Shown here one piece after another: positions 33,046 to 44,932 of a DNA stretch of 64,000 bases. Numbering within the stretch: the first letter of the stretch is position 1; the number at the start of each line of letters is the position of its first letter. The stretch lies in contig CM046457.1 of NCBI GenBank assembly GCA_025506515.1, positions 41,907,541 to 41,971,540 on the forward strand. The letters run 5' to 3'. Source of the stretch: Flaveria trinervia (Eukaryota > Streptophyta > Magnoliopsida > Asterales > Asteraceae). The notes below the pieces were generated by a model. The model was not told the origin of the DNA, searched no databases, and was given only the letters and a program-made list of their open reading frames with translations. The translations under genes and the position numbers were made by a program.

Positions 33046-33589
33046 GTTCAGTCGCCTGAAGGCTATGCGACTGAAGGCTGCCCATACGCCCAAGTAGGGC
33101 TGGTGTACCCGGGGAAAACATAGTGTATTTACTGACTTTCGGGGGAATGTGCAGATGTAAGTTTTGACATGGAAGGTACCCGTAAGCTCATGTAAGATGA
33201 CTTTTGAGACCTTAGAGGTTATGTTGGGCATGATATGTTGCATGTTTATGCATGATGTATGTTATGTATGTATGATGTTGCCTTGTATGATGTTGATGAC
33301 TGTGTATGTTATGTCCCTTGTTATGATATATGTTTATCTTTCCTGTGACTTTATGTTGAATGTTAATGAACGAAATGAAAGTATTATGTAACGTAAAGTG
33401 AAAGATAATGAAAAGAGGAACATGATGAATGCATGCATTAATGAATGATAAAAGTTAAAAAAGTCTTGCAAGCCTTGTATGTCAGGACACACCATTAAAA
33501 TGTGTTAGCCCAACGGTGTGTGGGTTCGCTACCCCGGGAGGATGCACATCAGGGTCTTTCTTTGTGATTGACCATTTGTATAGAACCAT

Positions 33590-33800
33590 TGCTGCATACC
33601 CTAGATACTGTGACCAGAGGTGCGGTGCACCGTTATAGCAGGTCTATGATAGGCCTAGGTCCAGTACCAGGAACAGAAGGGTATTGCACATGTCATTGGT
33701 ACACCTAAACTCTACTCTAGATGTTGTGACCAGAGGTGCGGAGCACCGTTATAGCTGGTCTATGATAGGCCTAGGTCCAGTACAAGGAATAGAAGGGTAG
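33590..33800 (+). repeat. Two-copy block of about 140 bp in LTR I
   Basis: gtgaccagaggtgcgg(t/a)gcaccgtta followed by tctatgataggcctaggtcc occurs twice (near 33610 and 33727). A related doublet on the opposite strand lies in both LTRs of H (35535-35735 and 42835-43035). Confidence 0.8.
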
Positions 33801-34278
33801 AGTTTATGGTTGAAGGAAAGGAAAGATGTAATGATGAAAGAATATGAAAGTTAATGACGTACGATGAATGAATAGAAGTTAACGAATGAGCGATGAAGAT
33901 AATAATGATATTATCTATGTGTACGTATGATGTATGACCGCATAAATGTAAAGAATGATTTTAATGAAAGAAAAGTATATTTTATTATAAAACTAGAACT
34001 CACCTAGTAACGCTGACTTTTATGTGTTTCCAGTTGATAGGTAATGATTGCTGAGGATAGCACGGGTCGGCTACTCAGCTTTTTTGGATGACATCCATTT
34101 TTATAATGCTTTTGTGATGTAATGCAACATGTATTTTGTAACTTGTTAATGATACATTATTTTGCAAAATCTTTTATAATGAAATGAGATGTATATTTTA
34201 GTAATTTCCGCTGCAATGTTTTGTGAAAGACAAATGTATATCGACCAGCTGTAAGCGTCCCGGGAACGGGGCCTTACA

Positions 34279-34406
34279 ACCCGAATAGCTAATATGGTTC
34301 CATTAATAAGACCCCATAGGATATATGGCATGGGAAGAGTTCAAACTTATCATGCTTGAGGGTTTAGGTTTGTAATGCTTAAGTGAAGAATGAAACATCC
34401 AATAAG
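34279..34406. other. Short unassigned spacer
   Basis: 128 bp between the end of LTR I and the start of LTR J. No coding or repeat signal recognised. Confidence 0.5.
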
Positions 34407-34532
34407 TGTCACGCCCAAAAATTTTAAAAGAAGAGAAATGAATAATAAAGGTGCAGAAAAAGAAAGAAAAACAATAAAACCCAAGTTGAGGGGTTAATAT
34501 TGTACAAGGGATAATATTTAAATAATATTTGG

Positions 34533-34540
34533 TATAAAAG
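34533..34540 (+). promoter_or_regulatory. TATA box of LTR J
   Basis: TATAAAAG in ggtataaaaggagcatgg, about 126 bp into the LTR, followed by a pyrimidine/purine-rich leader. Confidence 0.5.
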
Positions 34541-34998
34541 GAGCATGGCCGCCCACACTCCTATACCATCACCCTTCTTCTCGGCTGTTAGAGAGAGAAA
34601 GCAAAGAATTCGCGTTCTAGAGAGAAGAAGAAGAAGAAGTGTAGGTTTAAGGTTAGTTTTTAAGTGTTCTTGACTGATTTTTAGTCTCGGGTATATGCTC
34701 ATATGTGTTTATATGTTCGGTTGTGTGATTTTGGTGGGTTTTTAGGTGTTTGAACTCCAAGTGCATTCGGGTGTAAAAAAGTCATACATGAAAGTTGCAA
34801 GAGTATAGTTCTAGATTCCTATTTTACATGTTTCAACTGATTTGGAGCTGGAAATACTTTTTAAAACGTTTTTATAATGTTGGTGTGTATACCCATATGT
34901 ATGTGTGTGTGAAATGTGGGTGGGTGTATGTTTGGGATGATTTAAGGTTATCTTCGTGTTCATATGCATGTTTATGTTGCTTAGGGTGATAGAACTAG

Positions 34999-35003
34999 GC
35001 TTG
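34999..35003. repeat. Target-site duplication of element H, left copy
   Basis: GCTTG, repeated at 44607-44611 beyond the other LTR. Confidence 0.9.
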
Positions 35004-37315
35004 TGTAAGGCACCATTCCTGGACACTTACAGCTGACCAATCATGGCTCATAAAACATACAATTACATTTAACTTTCATAAAAACATCGCAGCGGAACAT
35101 TTAAATGACTTTTCATAATAACTGCTTTTGCAAGTTAATACAATCATTCATTACACAATTTCATTTGTTCGCATTACAATGCAAAAACAGTAACAAAAGA
35201 ATGCCATCCAAAATGCCAAGTAGCTGCCCTGTGCCATTCTCAGCAATGCTCACCTACCAACTGGAAATTTCATAAAAAGTTAGCGTTGCTGAGTGAGTTC
35301 TAGTTTTACAATAAAACATACATTACTTTCATTAAACCGTTCTTACTTTTGCATGTGATCACACATCATACGTACACATAGATAATATCATTATTATCTT
35401 CATCATTCATTCATTAACTTCCTTTCATTCATCATACATCATTTTCATCACATTCATTACTTTCATTCTTACGTTCATCATTACTTCATTTTATTCCATC
35501 AAAACCATGAACCTTACCCTATCATCATGCATAAAGCTGGTACTGGGTTGGGGTCCATCATAGACCCCCGTCATGGCGCACAATAGCCTGGCCATAGTAC
35601 CTAGGGTAAGTTCAGGCTTGACCATTGTCATGTTGTATACCCTCCGTCATGCATAAAGCTGATACTAGGCCAGGTTCCATCATATACCCCCCCTCATGGC
35701 GCACAACAGCTTGGCCACAGTATCTAGGGTAAGCGACAAAGGTTCTATACATATGGTCAATCACAAAGAAAGACCCCGATATGCATCCTTCTGGGGTAGC
35801 TAACCCACACACCGTTAGAATAACACCCTACAATAGGGTGTGTCTCGACATACAAGGCTTACAAGGCTTTCTTTACTTTCCATAGTTTATTAATGCATGC
35901 ATTCATTCATCATGTTCCTCTTTCATTATCTTCCACTTTAGGTTACATAATACTTTCATTCATTCATTAACATTCAACATAAAGCCACAGGAAAATAATC
36001 ACACATAATAAGGAACATCAACATCAACAGTCAACATCATCATACAGGGCATCATATACATAGCATACATCATACATATCATCATGCATAACATCATACA
36101 CATCATGCCAAAGCATCAAACATACATCATAACATGCCCATCGTAACATCTATGACCTTAAAAGTCAGCTTACATGAACCCCTGGGAACACCCCTAGTCA
36201 AAGCCTACATTCATCTTTTTCCTCAGAAAGTCGGAAAACATTCTAAGTGTTCATCCGCATTTCTCTTTTGTTCATCCGCATTTGCTATAGTTCATTCGCA
36301 TTTGCAATAATTTATCCGCATTTTTTTACTTCATCCGCATTTGTTCCTGTTCATCCGTATTTGTTCATCCGTATTTATTCATCCGCATTGACCTTACTCA
36401 TCCGCATTTCCATACTTAGTCAATGTTCATTCGCATTTCATCCAATACTCATCGGCATTAACTTACTTAGTGGTTAATGCTCATCCGCATTAACTGCTCA
36501 TCCGCATTGACTTCCATTACTCATCCGCATTGACTTACTTAATAGTTAATACTCATCCGCATTAACTGCTCATCCGCATTTGCTTCCATTGCTCATCCGC
36601 ATTTCTACTGCATACTTAAGCAGATTCTAAAACTTAACTTATGAGCCTTAAACATCAGATTTTAGTTCCTAATCACCATCCATCATGTTCTAAGCTTAAG
36701 TATTGCCTTCTAAGCCTTAGAAACACCATCATACGTCATCAAGCATGAACATAGCCACACATTACATCATCACATCAACATACACACAGTGAACATACGA
36801 GTTTGAAACCCAGTTAAATGAAAACATACATTCATGCATATCCAGCCCCAAAATCAGTTAAAAACCAGTAAAAGAGGGGTTCTAGAACTCACCTTTGTAG
36901 ATCTTGAGTATGGCTTCTTCCAAACTCGTTTGAAATTGAGTTCAACCGCCTAGAAACCCACTAAAAACATACCCGAACACATACAAACACACGTAAGCAT
37001 AAACCTTGAGGATAAAACCAGTCAAGAACATCATGAACACATGAATTCTTACCTTGAAGTCGAACTCTTTCTTGTTCTTCCTTCAAAACCGAGAGTTTCA
37101 GCTCCTTCTCTCTCTCTCTACCAAGATCCGAATGAAAAAGGTGTGGTGTGACCATTTAGGCGGCCATACCACCTTTATCACTAACTTTTCAAAGATTTTG
37201 TCCTTTTGGACACTTTTTACCCCTAACTTGGATAAAACATCTTTTCTTTCTTTTTCTTTCTCTTTCTTCACTTTATTCTTCTTTCTTAGACTCAATAAAA
37301 TAACCGGGTGTTACA
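35004..37315 (-). repeat. 3' LTR of element H
   Basis: 2,312 bp, plus-strand edges TGTAAGGCACC...CCGGGTGTTACA. It contains a two-copy block (35535-35735), a CATCCGCATT array (36245-36605) and AT-rich, catcat-rich sequence. Reading frames within it are spurious. Confidence 0.92.
36245..36605 (-). repeat. CATCCGCATT minisatellite in 3' LTR of H
   Basis: About 20 copies of (t/c)tcatccgcattgac- or tcatccgcatttg-type units, 14-20 bp apart. The matching array in the 5' LTR is at 43536-43905. Confidence 0.9.
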
Positions 37316-37337
37316 AGTCCACGCCCCTTATTTGGGG
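37316..37337 (-). other. Polypurine tract of element H
   Basis: On the minus strand ccccaaataaggggcgtggact, directly before TGTAACACC. It is similar to the PPT of element I. Confidence 0.75.
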
Positions 37338-37354
37338 TTCGTCCCTGAAACCTG

Positions 37355-38720
37355 TTATTCCTCAAAGAATTGTAGGTAATGCTATCTCATCTCTTCTTCA
37401 GTCTCCCATGTAGACTCGGATCCCTTCCTGTGCTTCCACTATACACGCACAAGAGGAACCGCTTTATTCCTTAGCCTCTTCTCTTTTCAATCAATGATTG
37501 CCACTGGTTGCTCCACATAATTAAGCCGTTCATCTACTTCGATATCCTTCGGTGGAACAATCATATCCTCATCCGCTAAACACTTCCTTAGATGAGATAC
37601 ATGGAATGTCGAGTGAATTCCACTTAACCCATCTGGTAATTCCAGTCTATAGGCCACCTCTCCTACTCGAGTAACGATTCTGAAAGGCCCTATATACCTT
37701 GGGCTCAACTTGCCTCGCTTTCTGAATCGGATGATACCCTTCCAAGGTGAGACCTTCAACATAACCTAGTCACCCACCTTAAACTCAATCGGTCTACGTC
37801 GTTTATCAGCATACGACTTCTGTCTATCTTTGGCTGTCTTCATGAAGGACTTGATCTTTTCAAGCTTCTCGATCATAGCCTCGATCACCTCGACGCTTCC
37901 TAATTCCTTCTGACCAATCTCACCCCAACAGACCGGTGTTCTGCATCTCCTACTGTATAGCATCTCATAAGGAGGCATGCCAATACTGGCATGATAACTG
38001 TTGTTATATGAGAACTCAGCTAAGAGTAAGTGGTCATCCGAACTTCCTCCAAAATCAATGACACAAGCACGAAGCATATCCTCCAAGGTCTGAATGGTCC
38101 ATTATGACTGACCATTTGTTTGAGGATGATAAGTTGTACTAATATGTAACCTCGTCCCCATCGCGTCATGGAATTTCTTCCAAAATTTAGATGTGAACCG
38201 GGTGTCACGATTAGACATAATAGACACTGGCACGCCATGATGAGTTACGATCTCCTTGATGAACAGATCCGCCAACCTCTCAGATGAATATGTCTCGCAG
38301 ATCGGTAGGAAGTGAGCACTCTTCATCAAACGATCAACAATCACCCATATAGCATCATACCCTTTCAGGGTACGTGGTAGCTTCATAATAAAATCCATGG
38401 TGATGTGCTCCCACTTCCACTCCGGTATATCCAAAGGTTGGATCTTCCCATACGGCTTATCGTGCTCGGCCTTCACTTGTAAACAAGTAAGGCGTTTACT
38501 CACATACTCCACCACATCGCGTTTCATACCCGGCCACCAATAATCTTTCTTCATGTCTTGATACATCTTTGTGGCACTGGGATGAATGGAGTATCGAGTC
38601 TTATGAGCTTCATCCAAAATCTTCATACGTAGATCCGCAAAACGAGGACTCCACATCCACCCGAATCGTAACACCAAGCGTGTTTTCACCCAATTCTACG
38701 ACCAAACCTCTCATTCTTTA
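37355..38720 (-). pseudogene. Element H pol: integrase with chromodomain-like tail
   Basis: 38689-38102 encodes MKKDYWWPGMKRDVVEYVSK, EHITMDFIMKLPRTLKGYDA, VSIMSNRDTRFTSKFWKKF and YHPQTNGQS. 38086-37766 and 37762-37487 continue with FSYNNSYHASIGMPPYEMLY, LSPRYIGPFRI and FHVSHLRKCLADEDMIVPP. Beyond a stop after AIID, the chromodomain-like tail continues to a stop at 37355. Core D and E motifs are recognisable, although the usual SDRD motif reads SNRD. Three stops break the frame. Confidence 0.87.
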
Positions 38721-39257
38721 AGAGTTAAGATGATCTTCTTTCAATGCTGTATCTTGGAACTCCTTGACCTACTTCAGCACGTCAGAGGTCATGATTATCT
38801 GGTAAGCTTTTACCTGAATTGGCTCGGGTCTCTCTTTTCTGCTAAGGGCGTCTGCCACCATGTTGGCTTTGCCCGGAGGGTAATGGATCTTGCAATCATA
38901 ATCTTTTATAAGCTACAACCATCTTCTCTGCCTCATGTTCAGGTCCTTCTGCTCGAAGAAGTACTTCAAGCTCTTGTGGTCAGTAAATATGGTGCACTTT
39001 ATCCCGTAAAGGTAGTACCTCGAAATATTTAATGCAAAGACCACGGCTGCTAGCTCCAAGTCATGAGTAGGATAATCGACCTCATGAACCTTCAACTATC
39101 GGGATGCATAGGCTATAACCTTTCCTCTCTGCATTAACACACAACCCAACCCCAAGTAGGAAGCATAAGAATAAACCACCAGATCTTCACTCCCATTGGG
39201 TAATGACAGAACAGGAGCTTGAGTCAATCTTGCCTTCAATTCCTCGAACGCCTTCTC
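38721..39257 (-). pseudogene. Element H pol: RNase H domain
   Basis: 39095-38913 encodes MKVHEVDYPTHDLELAAVVF and TDHKSLKYFFEQKDLNMRQR. The preceding SDASYLGLGCVLM-type region is present around 39120-39200 in a broken frame. The tail to 38721 includes sequence like the HYPGKAN..VADALS region. Confidence 0.85.
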
Positions 39258-39973
39258 TTAAGCTTGACCCCATACAATCTTTACATCTTTTCGGGTCAAC
39301 TTAGTTAATGGAGAAGCAATCCTAGAAAAGTCTTGGATGAATCTTCTATAGTAGCCTACCAAACCCAAGAAGCTAAGAATCTCGGATGGCGTCTTTGGAG
39401 ACTTCCATTGCATCACTGCATCCACCTTGGCCGGATCCACCATGATCCCATCAGGATTCACCACATGACCCAAGAATCGAACCTCGCGCAACTAGAACAC
39501 GCACTTGGAGAACTTAGCGTACAACTTCTCTTTCTCAACGTGACTAGAACTTCCCGAATATGACCAATATGCTCTATCTCGCTCTTCGAATAAATCAGGA
39601 TATCATCAATAAACACAATCACCGACTTATCCAACATCGGTCGACACACTCGATTCATCAGATCCATAAAAGCAGCTGGCACATTAGTCAAACCAAATGA
39701 CATGACCAAAAACTCGTAATGACCATAATGCGTGCGAAAAGCTGTTTTAGGGACTACCTGCTCTTTCACCTTTAATTGACGGTAGCCTGATCGAAGATCT
39801 ATCCTTGAAAACCAACTGGCACCTTGAAGCTGATCGAATAAATCATCAGTTCTCAGTAAGGGGTATCGGTTCTTTATCGTCAATTTATTCAGCTCATGGT
39901 AGTCAATGCACATCCTCATACTACCGTCTTCCTTCTTCACGAATAAGACCAGAGCACCCCAAGGAGAAATACT
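39258..39973 (-). pseudogene. Element H pol: reverse transcriptase
   Basis: 39940-39458 has MRMCIDYHELNKLTIKNRYP, FSRIDLRSGYRQLKV, PKTAFRTHYGHYEFLVMSFG and the catalytic FIDD box at 39602-39613. 39491-39258 has the connection motif VRFLGHVVNPDGIMVDPAKV and LGLVGYYRRFIQDFS. One frameshift separates them. A stop after the LLDKGFIR motif at 39974 separates RT from the protease frame. Confidence 0.9.
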
Positions 39974-40819
39974 CTATCTAATAAACCCCTTATCAAGCAG
40001 CTCTTGCAATTGCTCCATCAATTCTTTCATCTTAGTAGGAGCCAATCGATACGGTGCCTTGGCAACTGGTTGGGCACCCGCTATCGAATCAATCTGAAAC
40101 TCGATCTCTCGGTCAGGTGGCACTACTAGTAAGTCTTCTCGGAACACGTCTGGAAAGTCACACACAACCGCTACATCAGACAGTTGTGGTGTTGGTGTTT
40201 CCACATCCTTCACATAGGCCAAGTAGGCACTACATCCACTCCTCATGCACTTTCCTGCCACTGCCATTGAGATCGCTTTTGGAATCGTCGTGACTCGATC
40301 ACCATAAACCGTTATCGAACTCCCATCAGGCGCTATCAAACAAATCATCTTCTTGCGATACACAATGTTCGCCTCATAGTCCGCCAACCAATCCATCCAA
40401 AGAACCATATCAAAACCACCTAAGGTCATCACAAACAATCTAACCGAAAACTTATGACCTTCCAATTCCACATCACATCCTTCTATCACCTCAGAATTCC
40501 TGGTAGACTTACCTATGACAGTTTCTACATTGAAGGGCACATCTATATCCTTGCTACTAACATGCATTTTAGCACAAAAAGCAGCAGAAATGAAACTTTT
40601 ACTAGCACCAGAATCGAATAACATAGAGGCTAAGGTTTGGTTTACTAGAAATGTACCTGACATGACATCAGGGTCCGTCCTAGCCTCCTCCTGCATCATC
40701 GTGAACGCTCTGGCGCTCGCCCTTGGTCCTTCACCTCCAGTCTTCTTCACCCCAGAACCCTCAGCCCTCGGCTTCTTATAGTCTCCACTCATATGGCCCT
40801 CCACGCCATAGTTAAAACA
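39974..40819 (-). pseudogene. Element H: aspartic protease and RT entry
   Basis: 276-residue open piece 40804-39974: end of the zinc-knuckle region, then catalytic LFDSGASKSFIS (D-S-G codons at 40607-40615), flap-like LGGFDMVLWMDWLADY, and the RT entry segment VAKAPYRLAPTKMKELMEQL. It is the longest intact piece of H. Confidence 0.88.
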
Positions 40820-41958
40820 TCAAACTATACGATAGTCCTTTGCTATATGCCCCGTATTCCCACATTTGAAGCATAAGTTCGATCCCAGCCTACATTCTCT
40901 AGTATGCTCCTTCCCACATCTTCCACACATCTTCGACCCCACTTGTGACCACACGGCGGTCATCCACCCATGCCTTCTTGTTACTAGTCGGGGCACCACC
41001 CAGACCAAAGCTTTTTCCATTCCAATTTTGGTCACCACCACCTTTCTTGCTGCCTTCTACCACCACCACCATTCTCTCATCATACAGTCTCCCTGCCAAA
41101 TCAACCACTGACCAAAACGTGCTTGGGCGGGCGACGATCATGTGCATGCGAATATCCGCTGGCAAGCTTTGGATGTACCTCTTGATTTTTCGTGACAGAG
41201 GTGTCACCTGATCAGGCACCAGCCATGCCATCTCATTAAACTTGGTGGTGTACTGCTGATGTGTCATGTTCCCGCCTCCAGCTGCAGGAACTCTCTTTCC
41301 ACCTTATCCATTTCTCTGTGAGGACAGAACTCCTCAATCACCAACTTTTTTATTCTACCCACTTCATCTTCCTAATCGCCTTGCTACCCTCAGCTTGGAT
41401 AATATTGTCCCAGTAGCATAAAGCTGAGTCCACGAAAGAGTGGGCAGCAAACTTCACTTTCTGATCCTCTCGGCACTCGCTGATATTCAGAACAGCTTCC
41501 ATTTCTCTCACCCATCGATGAGTAGCAGCAGTAGTGCCACCATTAAAATTAAGGGGCTTGCATTGTTGAAACGCCTCGTAGTTACAGCCTCGTGCGGCCT
41601 CCGGCGCAGGCTCTTCTTCCTCCTCTCCTTCTTCGTCATCTAACAAAACCGTCTTAATCTCGGGCTGTCTCCTTTCGCCTGTAGGTCTACTCCTTTCCCT
41701 TCTTTCCCCATCTCTAATAGCCTTTATCACTTCGGTCACCACAGACGGTAGGACCGTCTGCATGACCTGATGTACTTCCTCCACAACCGCCTCCTTCACT
41801 GAGGCTCTCAAATTAGCACTCTCATAACCACCCTCCAGATGAGGGGTCTCTGGCTCTTCATGAACCACCTTTTCAGCTCTAGGCCTTCCTCTAATAACCT
41901 GTGGTTCAGCACCACGACCTCCACCACGTGAAGATTTAGAAGATCTACCACCGGCCAT
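40820..41958 (-). pseudogene. Element H gag (retrotrans_gag type) with zinc knuckles
   Basis: ATG at 41958 (MAGGRSSKSSRGGGRGAEPQ). 41958-41350 includes an acidic stretch DDEEGEEEEEPAPE and gag core FNGGTTAATHRWVREMEAVL, KVKFAAHSFVDSALCYW. A frameshift leads to 41267-40899 (MTHQQYTTKFNEMAWLVPDQ, IKRYIQSLPADIRMHMI). The zinc knuckles CGRCGKEHTRECRLGSNLC and CFKCGNTGHIAKD lie in 41041-40820, with one knuckle residue changed (CFNYG in place of CFNCG). Confidence 0.87.
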
Positions 41959-42290
41959 CCTCACACACACGCTGAAAGATTCAAACACCAACATGATCAT
42001 TCAAGGGAACAACTTAGTTTATGTCTGGTATAGTAAGTCCCTAATTACAATGGCTAGTTGTGATTAGCCACTTACTTTACTCTTCATACCCCAAGCATTA
42101 CCTGACTACATAAGTATCTAAATCTTCCAACAACACATAGCCATATAACATGCGCACATAATACCAGTTAACATTAAGAAAATACCTCATGGCACGCAGC
42201 TACTCAGACTGGCATCCCTTCCCTTTCCGTCCCATTCTCAGTTTAAGTTAAGGTCTATTTTGAAAATTTACCCGTTTCTCTTAAACTTTA
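41959..42290 (-). other. Untranslated leader of element H
   Basis: Between PBS and gag ATG. No coding signal. The near-identical leader of element G lies at 62330-62664. Confidence 0.65.
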
Positions 42291-42302
42291 GCTCTGATAC
42301 CA
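42291..42302 (-). other. Primer-binding site of element H (tRNA-Met type)
   Basis: On the minus strand TGGTATCAGAGC, three bases inside the LTR edge. Confidence 0.92.
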
Positions 42303-42305
42303 AAT

Positions 42306-44606
42306 TCTAAGGCCCCGTTCCCGGGACACTTACAGCTGGCCAATAATTGCTCATAAAACATACAATCACATTTAACTTTCATAAAAACATCACAGTGGAA
42401 CATTTAAATGACTTTTCATAATAACTGCTTTTGCAAGTTAATACAATCATTCATTACAGAATTTCATTTGTTCGCATTTCAATGCAAAAACAGTAACAAA
42501 AGAATGCCATCCAAAATGCCAAGTAGCTGCCCCGTGCCATCCTCAGCAATGCTCACCTGACAACTGGAAAATGCATAAAAAGTCAGCGTTGCTGAGTGAG
42601 TTCTAGTATTACAATAAAACATACTTTTACTTTCATTAAACCGTTCTTACTTTTGTATGTGATCACACATCATACGTACACATAGATAGTATCATTATTA
42701 TCTTCATCATTCATTCATTAACTTCCTTTCATTCATCGTACATCATTATCAGCACATTCATTACTTTCATTCTTATGTTCATCATTACTTCATTTCATTC
42801 CATCAAAACCATGAACCTTACCCTACCGTCATGCATAAAGCTGGTACTGGGCCGGGGTCCATCTAGACCCCCCGTCATGGCGCACAACAGCCTAGCCATA
42901 GTACCTTAGGTAAGTTCAGGTGTACCATTGTCATGTGCTATACCCTCCATCATGCATAAAGCTGATACTGGACCAGGGTCCATCATAGATCCCCCGTCAT
43001 GGTGCACAGTAGCCTGGCCACAGTATCTAGGGTAAGCGACAAAGGTTCTATACATATGGTTAATCATAAAGAAAGACCCTCATGTGCATCCTTCTGCGGT
43101 AGCTAACCCACACACCATTGGGCTAATACCCTACAATGGGGCGTGTCCCGACATACAAGGCTTGCAAGACTTTCTTTACTTTCCATCGTTTATTAATGCA
43201 TGCATTCATTCATCATGTTCCTCTTTCATTATCTTCCACTTTACATTACATAATAATTTCATTTCATTCATTAACATTCAACATAAAGCCACAGGAAAAT
43301 AATCACACATAATAAGGAGCATCAACATCAACAGTCAACATCGGATATATAACATACATCATACATACCATCATGCATAACATCATACATATCATGCCAA
43401 AGAATCAAACATACATCATAACATGCCCATCATAACATCTATGACCTCAAAAGTCAACTTATATGAACCCCCGGGAACATCCCTAGTCAAATCGTACATT
43501 CATCTTTTTCCTAGAATGTCAAAAAACATTCTAAGTGTTCATCCGCATTTGTCTTTTGTTCATCCGTATTTGCTATAGTTCATCTGCATTTGCTATAGTT
43601 TATCCGCATTTGTTTTACTTCATCCGCATTTGTTCCTGTTCATCCGCATTGACCTTACTCATCCATATTTCCCATACTTAGTCAATGTTCATCCGTATTT
43701 CATCCAATACTCATGGGCATTAACTTAGTGGTTAATGCTCATCCGCATTAACTACTCATCCGCATTGACTTCCATTACTCATCCGCATTAATTACTCATC
43801 CGCATTGACTTCCATTACTCATCCGCATTGACTTACTTAATAGTTCATGCTCATCCGCATTAATTGCTCATCCACATTTGCTTCAATTACTCATCCGCAT
43901 TTCTTCTGCATACTTAGGCAGATTCTAAAACTGAACTTATGAGCCTTAAACATCAGATTTTAGTTCCCAACCACCATCCATCATGTACTAAGCTTAATTC
44001 TTTCCTTCTAAGGCTTAGAAACACCATCATACATCATCAAGCATGAACATAGCCACACATTACATCATATCATCAACATACACACATTCAAACATACGGG
44101 TTCGAAACCCACTTAAATGAAAACATACATTCATGCATATCCAGCCCCAAAATCAGTTAAAAACCAGTAAAAGAGGGGTTCTAGAACTCACCTTTGCAGC
44201 TCTTGAGTATGGCTTCTTCCAAACTCATTTGAAATTGAGTTCAACCGCCTAGAAACCCACTAAAAACATACCCGAACACATACAAACACACATAAGCATA
44301 ACCCGAGGATAAAACCAGTCAAGAACATCATGAACACATGAATTCTTACCTTGAATTCGAATTCTTTCTTGTTCTTCCTTAGAACCGAGAGTTTTAGCTC
44401 TTCTCTCTCTCTACCAAGATCCGAATGAAAAGGTGTGGTGTGACCTTTAGTCTGCCATAACACCTTTATCACCAACTTTTCAAAGATTTTGTCCTTTTGG
44501 ACACTTTTTACCCCTTAACTTGGATAAAACATCTTTTCTTTCTTTTTTTTCCTCTTTCTTCACTTTATTCTTCTTTCTTAGACTCAATAAAATAACCAGG
44601 TGTACA
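42306..44606 (-). repeat. 5' LTR of element H
   Basis: 2,301 bp, plus-strand edges TCTAAGGCCCCG...CCAGGTGTACA, both edges mutated relative to TGTAAGG...GTTACA. It contains the CATCCGCATT array at 43536-43905 and the two-copy block at 42835-43035. Confidence 0.92.
43536..43905 (-). repeat. CATCCGCATT minisatellite in 5' LTR of H
   Basis: Same array as 36245-36605, with unit number and order differing between the two LTRs. Confidence 0.9.
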
Positions 44607-44932
44607 GCTTGAACATGTTCTGATGTGATTTTGAGGACTAAATTATGATATTAGTTGTCCCATGTGCCTAAATAGTATCCATGCGCCCAACTGTCAAAAT
44701 GCCTAAGTGTTCCCAAAACGTGCAAAGCTCATGCGCCCTAATAGTGCCCGAATGCCCAAAGTGCCCATGCGCCTTAGTTAGGCTCATGCGCTTGCATAAT
44801 GCTCATGCGCCTAGAATGTTTCCTGAAATAACTAAGTGTAGGCCATGCGCTCGTATAGTGCTCATGCGCCTAGAAATTGCCCATGTGCCTAAGTGTTTCT
44901 ATGCGCCTAAGAAGCCATGTGCCCGTATAGTT
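44607..44932 (+). repeat. LTR J, right part, with CATGCGCC array
   Basis: Begins with the TSD copy GCTTG (44607-44611) and continues the J sequence cut at 35003. From about 44672 it carries degenerate units such as gctcatgcgcctag and cccatgtgcctaag (about a dozen), again a CATNCGC-type word. It gives way to a different LTR-like start at 44933. Confidence 0.6.

Larger units (their letters stand above)
32193..34278 (+). repeat. 3' LTR of element I (gypsy)
   Basis: 2,086 bp, TGTAACGCTAGG...GGGGCCTTACA. Edges match the LTRs of element H (minus-strand TGTAACACC...GCCTTACA). It contains a CATYCGCATT array (32800-33045) and a duplicated block of about 140 bp (33590-33800, gtgaccagaggtgcgg...). The following bases ACCCG may be the TSD; its partner is lost. 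Confidence 0.85.
34407..35003 (+). repeat. LTR J, left part (split by element H)
   Basis: Starts TGTCACGCCCAAAA with a TATA box (TATAAAAG, 34533-34540). After the insertion of H it continues at 44607. Coding potential is absent. The start is typical of plant gypsy LTRs, but no internal region is present, so it could be a solo or truncated LTR. Confidence 0.6.
35004..44606 (-). mobile_element. Element H: complete Ty3/gypsy chromovirus-like retrotransposon
   Basis: 9.6 kb on the minus strand, bounded by LTRs 42306-44606 (5') and 35004-37315 (3') and a TSD GCTTG. The order on the minus strand is PBS, gag with zinc knuckles, protease, RT, RNase H, integrase with chromodomain-like tail, PPT; RT before INT defines gypsy. 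LTR length near 2.3 kb, tRNA-Met PBS and the integrase tail fit the Tekay/Del lineage. Same family as G and close to I. The LTRs differ by about 11 of the first 92 bases, so the insertion is not recent. Coding has several stops. Confidence 0.94.

Noticed and set aside
32752..33123. Repeat peptides NADESHANGPNADGL and similar on both strands
   Set aside because: By-products of the CATYCGCATT minisatellite in the gypsy LTR.
29079..34278. Treating I as an ordinary two-LTR gypsy element
   Set aside because: The left LTR piece has a different variable block, lacks its start and a PBS, so the two LTRs may not belong to one insertion.
37054..37413. Plus-strand open frame of 119 aa with a hydrophobic stretch
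   Set aside because: It straddles the LTR/PPT boundary of element H on the opposite strand and has pyrimidine-tract composition only.
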